A DNA stretch of 14,178 nt from Candidatus Falkowbacteria bacterium CG10_big_fil_rev_8_21_14_0_10_43_10. GTDB taxonomy: Bacteria > Patescibacteriota > Patescibacteriia > Patescibacteriales > XYC2-FULL-47-12. A model generated the notes under the pieces. It was not told the DNA's origin. It did not search any database and saw only the letters and a list, made by a program, of their open reading frames with translations. Each line of letters begins with the position of its first letter. The stretch's first letter is position 1. Shown one piece after another: positions 12,323 to 14,178 of the stretch. The position numbers and the translations under genes were made by a program. The stretch lies in the NCBI GenBank assembly GCA_002773655.1, contig PFAR01000022.1:1026-15203 (forward strand). Direction: 5' to 3'.

Positions 12323-14140
12323 TTATTTTAATATCTTAGTGTACGGCACTCCCGTTTCCTGGGACACTATTTTCGCGACTATTATGTCAGTAATATTGCG
12401 GTCATAATCAGCCGCGGCCTTTTGGGAAACTTTTTTTAACAGCTCCACCGCCCTAGCAGGCAGGGCTCTTCCGGTTAAAAACTCACGGCTGGCCCGCAGG
12501 GCCGTTATTAAAGCGCTGTAGCTGAAAAAAACTTTATATTTTTCTTCAAATTTAACGACGCTACCGGCGGCGATCCGCATCAGGCTGCTTTCATCCGGCT
12601 CGTTGATTTTTATATTGTGCGCCCCGGGAGCGGACAATTCTTTTTCCGCGGTGGCGATCATTTTAAAAGCGGCGGGATAACGGCTGAGTATGTTTAAAAT
12701 CTCGCCGCTGATATTTTCAATGACTAAAATGGCGTTGCCGGCCTTATTAAGCTCGTGGATTATTACCAATAATTTCTTTTCTAAATTAATTCCAGGCGCT
12801 TCTTCTTTAACTTTTTTAACGTCAAGCCGCAATAGGCGCTTATTATGCAAAACGCGCGGCACATCATCTTCAACAATAAGCTCGGCCAAATTCTTGACAA
12901 CCGCCTTTTTTCCGACGCCGTCCGGTCCGACTAAAATAATTTGGTTCTTTTTTTCGGCAAAGGCCTGAAAAATTTTCTCTATTTCTTTTTCATGCCCGGC
13001 GAATACTTCGGTAAATTCCTCCTGAATCTGGCGGGTTAAATCCCGGCAATAGTAATTTAAAATGGGAGTGGCTACCGCGTCAGTCGCGGCATTAAATTTA
13101 TTTCGCAGCACTTTCTCCCGGTTCTTTTGATACTTATATTTTTTAACAGTAAACCGGTCGCTGATTATCAGCCAGTCGGCCGCGTCCTCTATTTGCTTTA
13201 AATTTACTTTTAATTCATTAAATACGCTCCGTAAAATTTTCCCTTCTTTAGCCAGGGAAACGACCAAATCCAGTATACCGACCCGTCGGCGCCTGTTATC
13301 TCCGGCCTGCAAATATCCCTCCACCAGGCTTTGCCTTAATTCCCGGCTGATAATCAGAGCGGCTTTATCATCCTCATTCTTCGCTTCAATTTTCTCCAGT
13401 GCCTCTTTCAGTTTAGGCCCAAGTTTTCCCCGGTGGATGCCGAGGCGGGAAAAAAGAGCTGTTACCCGCTTAGCCTCCACATTTTTCTCTTTTTCCTCGG
13501 GGTTATTAAGCGCCGCCATCAGCACATGCGCCGGCGTTAGCTCTTGGTGCCTGAATTCCATGGCCAAAGAATAAGCTTTTTCCAATAGTTTTATTAAATC
13601 CGGCTCATAACTTTGGAAAACATCAATTTTTGTCCTGAAAGTTTTAAGCTCGCGCCAATTATTCGGCACAAATTGCTTTTTTTTCAATAATCTCTGATAC
13701 TGGCGGTAGGAGCGAAGTTTAACCGGCGGATATTTTTCCCGATTCCGATAATACCGAAAATAGGCGAACATTAAAAACAGCAAGCCGACCCAAAAATACA
13801 AAATCAATCCGCTCTTAACCCCCCAAAAACTCAAAAAAATTCCAGCGTAAATTTTGTAATTTTCGGCAATGGCATTGTCTTTTATCCAAAGCGCCAGCCC
13901 AATCACGCCGCCGAGGCCGGCAAGCAGGCTGATAACATTTATTGTCCGGTCAAAAATAATACCGCTTTGGCGCACGATAATTTTTGCCGGAGTAATGTCA
14001 TAACCCCAGTACAAAAAATCGTTTTTAATAAAAGTGCCCAAGCTAATGCCGCCGCATTCGTTGCAAACTAAATTAGCCGCTGTTTTACCAACGCCGTTGC
14101 ATTTAGGGCAAGTGACGAATTGGGAGGATAGATTAGACAT
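12323..14140 (-). CDS. Membrane-anchored Clp-like protein: zinc ribbon, two TM helices, ClpN, degenerate single AAA+
   Basis: This 605-aa protein resembles the first half of ClpC/ClpA with additions. In order: a zinc ribbon (C11, C14, C26, C29 in CPKC...CNEC); hydrophobic helices about 68-87 and 98-128, placing both ends on the same side; a basic linker; a Clp N-terminal repeat domain (about 173-330, with ELTPAHVLMAAL); and a D1-type AAA+ module (about 375-600). The P-loop GPDGVGKK has K412 instead of Ser/Thr, and Walker B reads ILVIEN instead of the usual IDE. The INEPDESSL and RALPARAVELL (sensor-2-like) regions are kept. The protein ends at ETGVPYTKILK, which matches the ClpC linker just before D2, so D2 and any ClpP-contact loop are absent. 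A normal Clp unfoldase role is unlikely; a membrane adaptor or regulator is inference. Confidence 0.8.
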   Translation of the reverse strand: MSNLSSQFVTCPKCNGVGKTAANLVCNECGGISLGTFIKNDFLYWGYDITPAKIIVRQSGIIFDRTINVISLLAGLGGVIGLALWIKDNAIAENYKIYAGIFLSFWGVKSGLILYFWVGLLFLMFAYFRYYRNREKYPPVKLRSYRQYQRLLKKKQFVPNNWRELKTFRTKIDVFQSYEPDLIKLLEKAYSLAMEFRHQELTPAHVLMAALNNPEEKEKNVEAKRVTALFSRLGIHRGKLGPKLKEALEKIEAKNEDDKAALIISRELRQSLVEGYLQAGDNRRRRVGILDLVVSLAKEGKILRSVFNELKVNLKQIEDAADWLIISDRFTVKKYKYQKNREKVLRNKFNAATDAVATPILNYYCRDLTRQIQEEFTEVFAGHEKEIEKIFQAFAEKKNQIILVGPDGVGKKAVVKNLAELIVEDDVPRVLHNKRLLRLDVKKVKEEAPGINLEKKLLVIIHELNKAGNAILVIENISGEILNILSRYPAAFKMIATAEKELSAPGAHNIKINEPDESSLMRIAAGSVVKFEEKYKVFFSYSALITALRASREFLTGRALPARAVELLKKVSQKAAADYDRNITDIIVAKIVSQETGVPYTKILK

Positions 14141-14148
14141 TGAAAATT

Positions 14149-14154
14149 ATTATA
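14149..14154 (-). promoter_or_regulatory. -10 box implying a nearly leaderless Clp-like transcript
   Basis: A perfect TATAAT (complement of 14149-14154) lies 8 nt before the ATG at 14140. Transcription starting 6-8 nt after it would begin at or next to the start codon, which fits the absence of a Shine-Dalgarno. The -35 region would be at or beyond the window edge. Confidence 0.4.
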
Positions 14155-14178
14155 TTTATTATTACTCTATTTTATTGG

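Overview
The window reads as a chromosomal segment of a small-genome bacterium, most likely a member of the Candidate Phyla Radiation (Patescibacteria). The pointers are a tiny stand-alone GIY-YIG protein beside tRNA genes, an archaeal-type (RibL-like) FAD synthase, lineage-divergent WecA and Clp-like proteins, many genes without a Shine-Dalgarno sequence, and nested palindromic repeats between genes. This placement is inference. TAA, TAG and TGA all end genes here (TAG: htrA, pyrD, recR; TGA: the WecA-like gene and the 112-aa membrane gene), so the standard bacterial code applies and the UGA=Gly code of Gracilibacteria/Absconditabacteria does not.

Layout: 116-2302 (minus) holds an ABC-transporter ATPase and an HtrA-type serine protease. 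2427-3306 (plus) holds an unknown 82-aa gene with its own terminator, a broken 5' piece of a tRNA-Lys gene, a GIY-YIG nuclease ORF, an intact tRNA-Lys(TTT) and tRNA-Thr(GGT). 3466-7164 is a pyrimidine block: a divergent PRPP synthetase and dihydroorotate dehydrogenase on plus, then dihydroorotase converging on minus. The dihydroorotase frame is complete except for one in-frame TAG directly after a zinc-ligand histidine. 7436-10761 (plus) is a replication/repair run: dnaB, ybaB/ebfC, RibL-type FAD synthase, recR and a three-helix membrane protein. 10797-14140 (minus) holds ribosomal protein L21, a WecA-type phosphoglycosyl transferase and a membrane-anchored Clp-like protein that stops after a degenerate first AAA+ module.

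How the genes fit: PRPP synthetase, PyrC and PyrD supply substrates around the orotate step of UMP synthesis, and all three carry the same GAAAGGAG ribosome-binding site, unlike most housekeeping genes around them. YbaB and RecR are a conserved bacterial gene pair, here separated by ribL and preceded by dnaB. The WecA-like enzyme would start a cell-surface polymer. HtrA and the Clp-like protein belong to envelope or protein quality control.

The most unusual items are: (1) the tRNA-Lys 5' relic, GIY-YIG ORF and intact tRNA-Lys arrangement, with a 16-bp palindrome inside the relic; (2) that same palindrome inside a long repeat next to dnaB, and related repeats flanking dnaB in inverted orientation; (3) the amber codon in an otherwise intact pyrC; and (4) the zinc-ribbon, two-helix, ClpN, pseudo-AAA protein lacking the second AAA domain.
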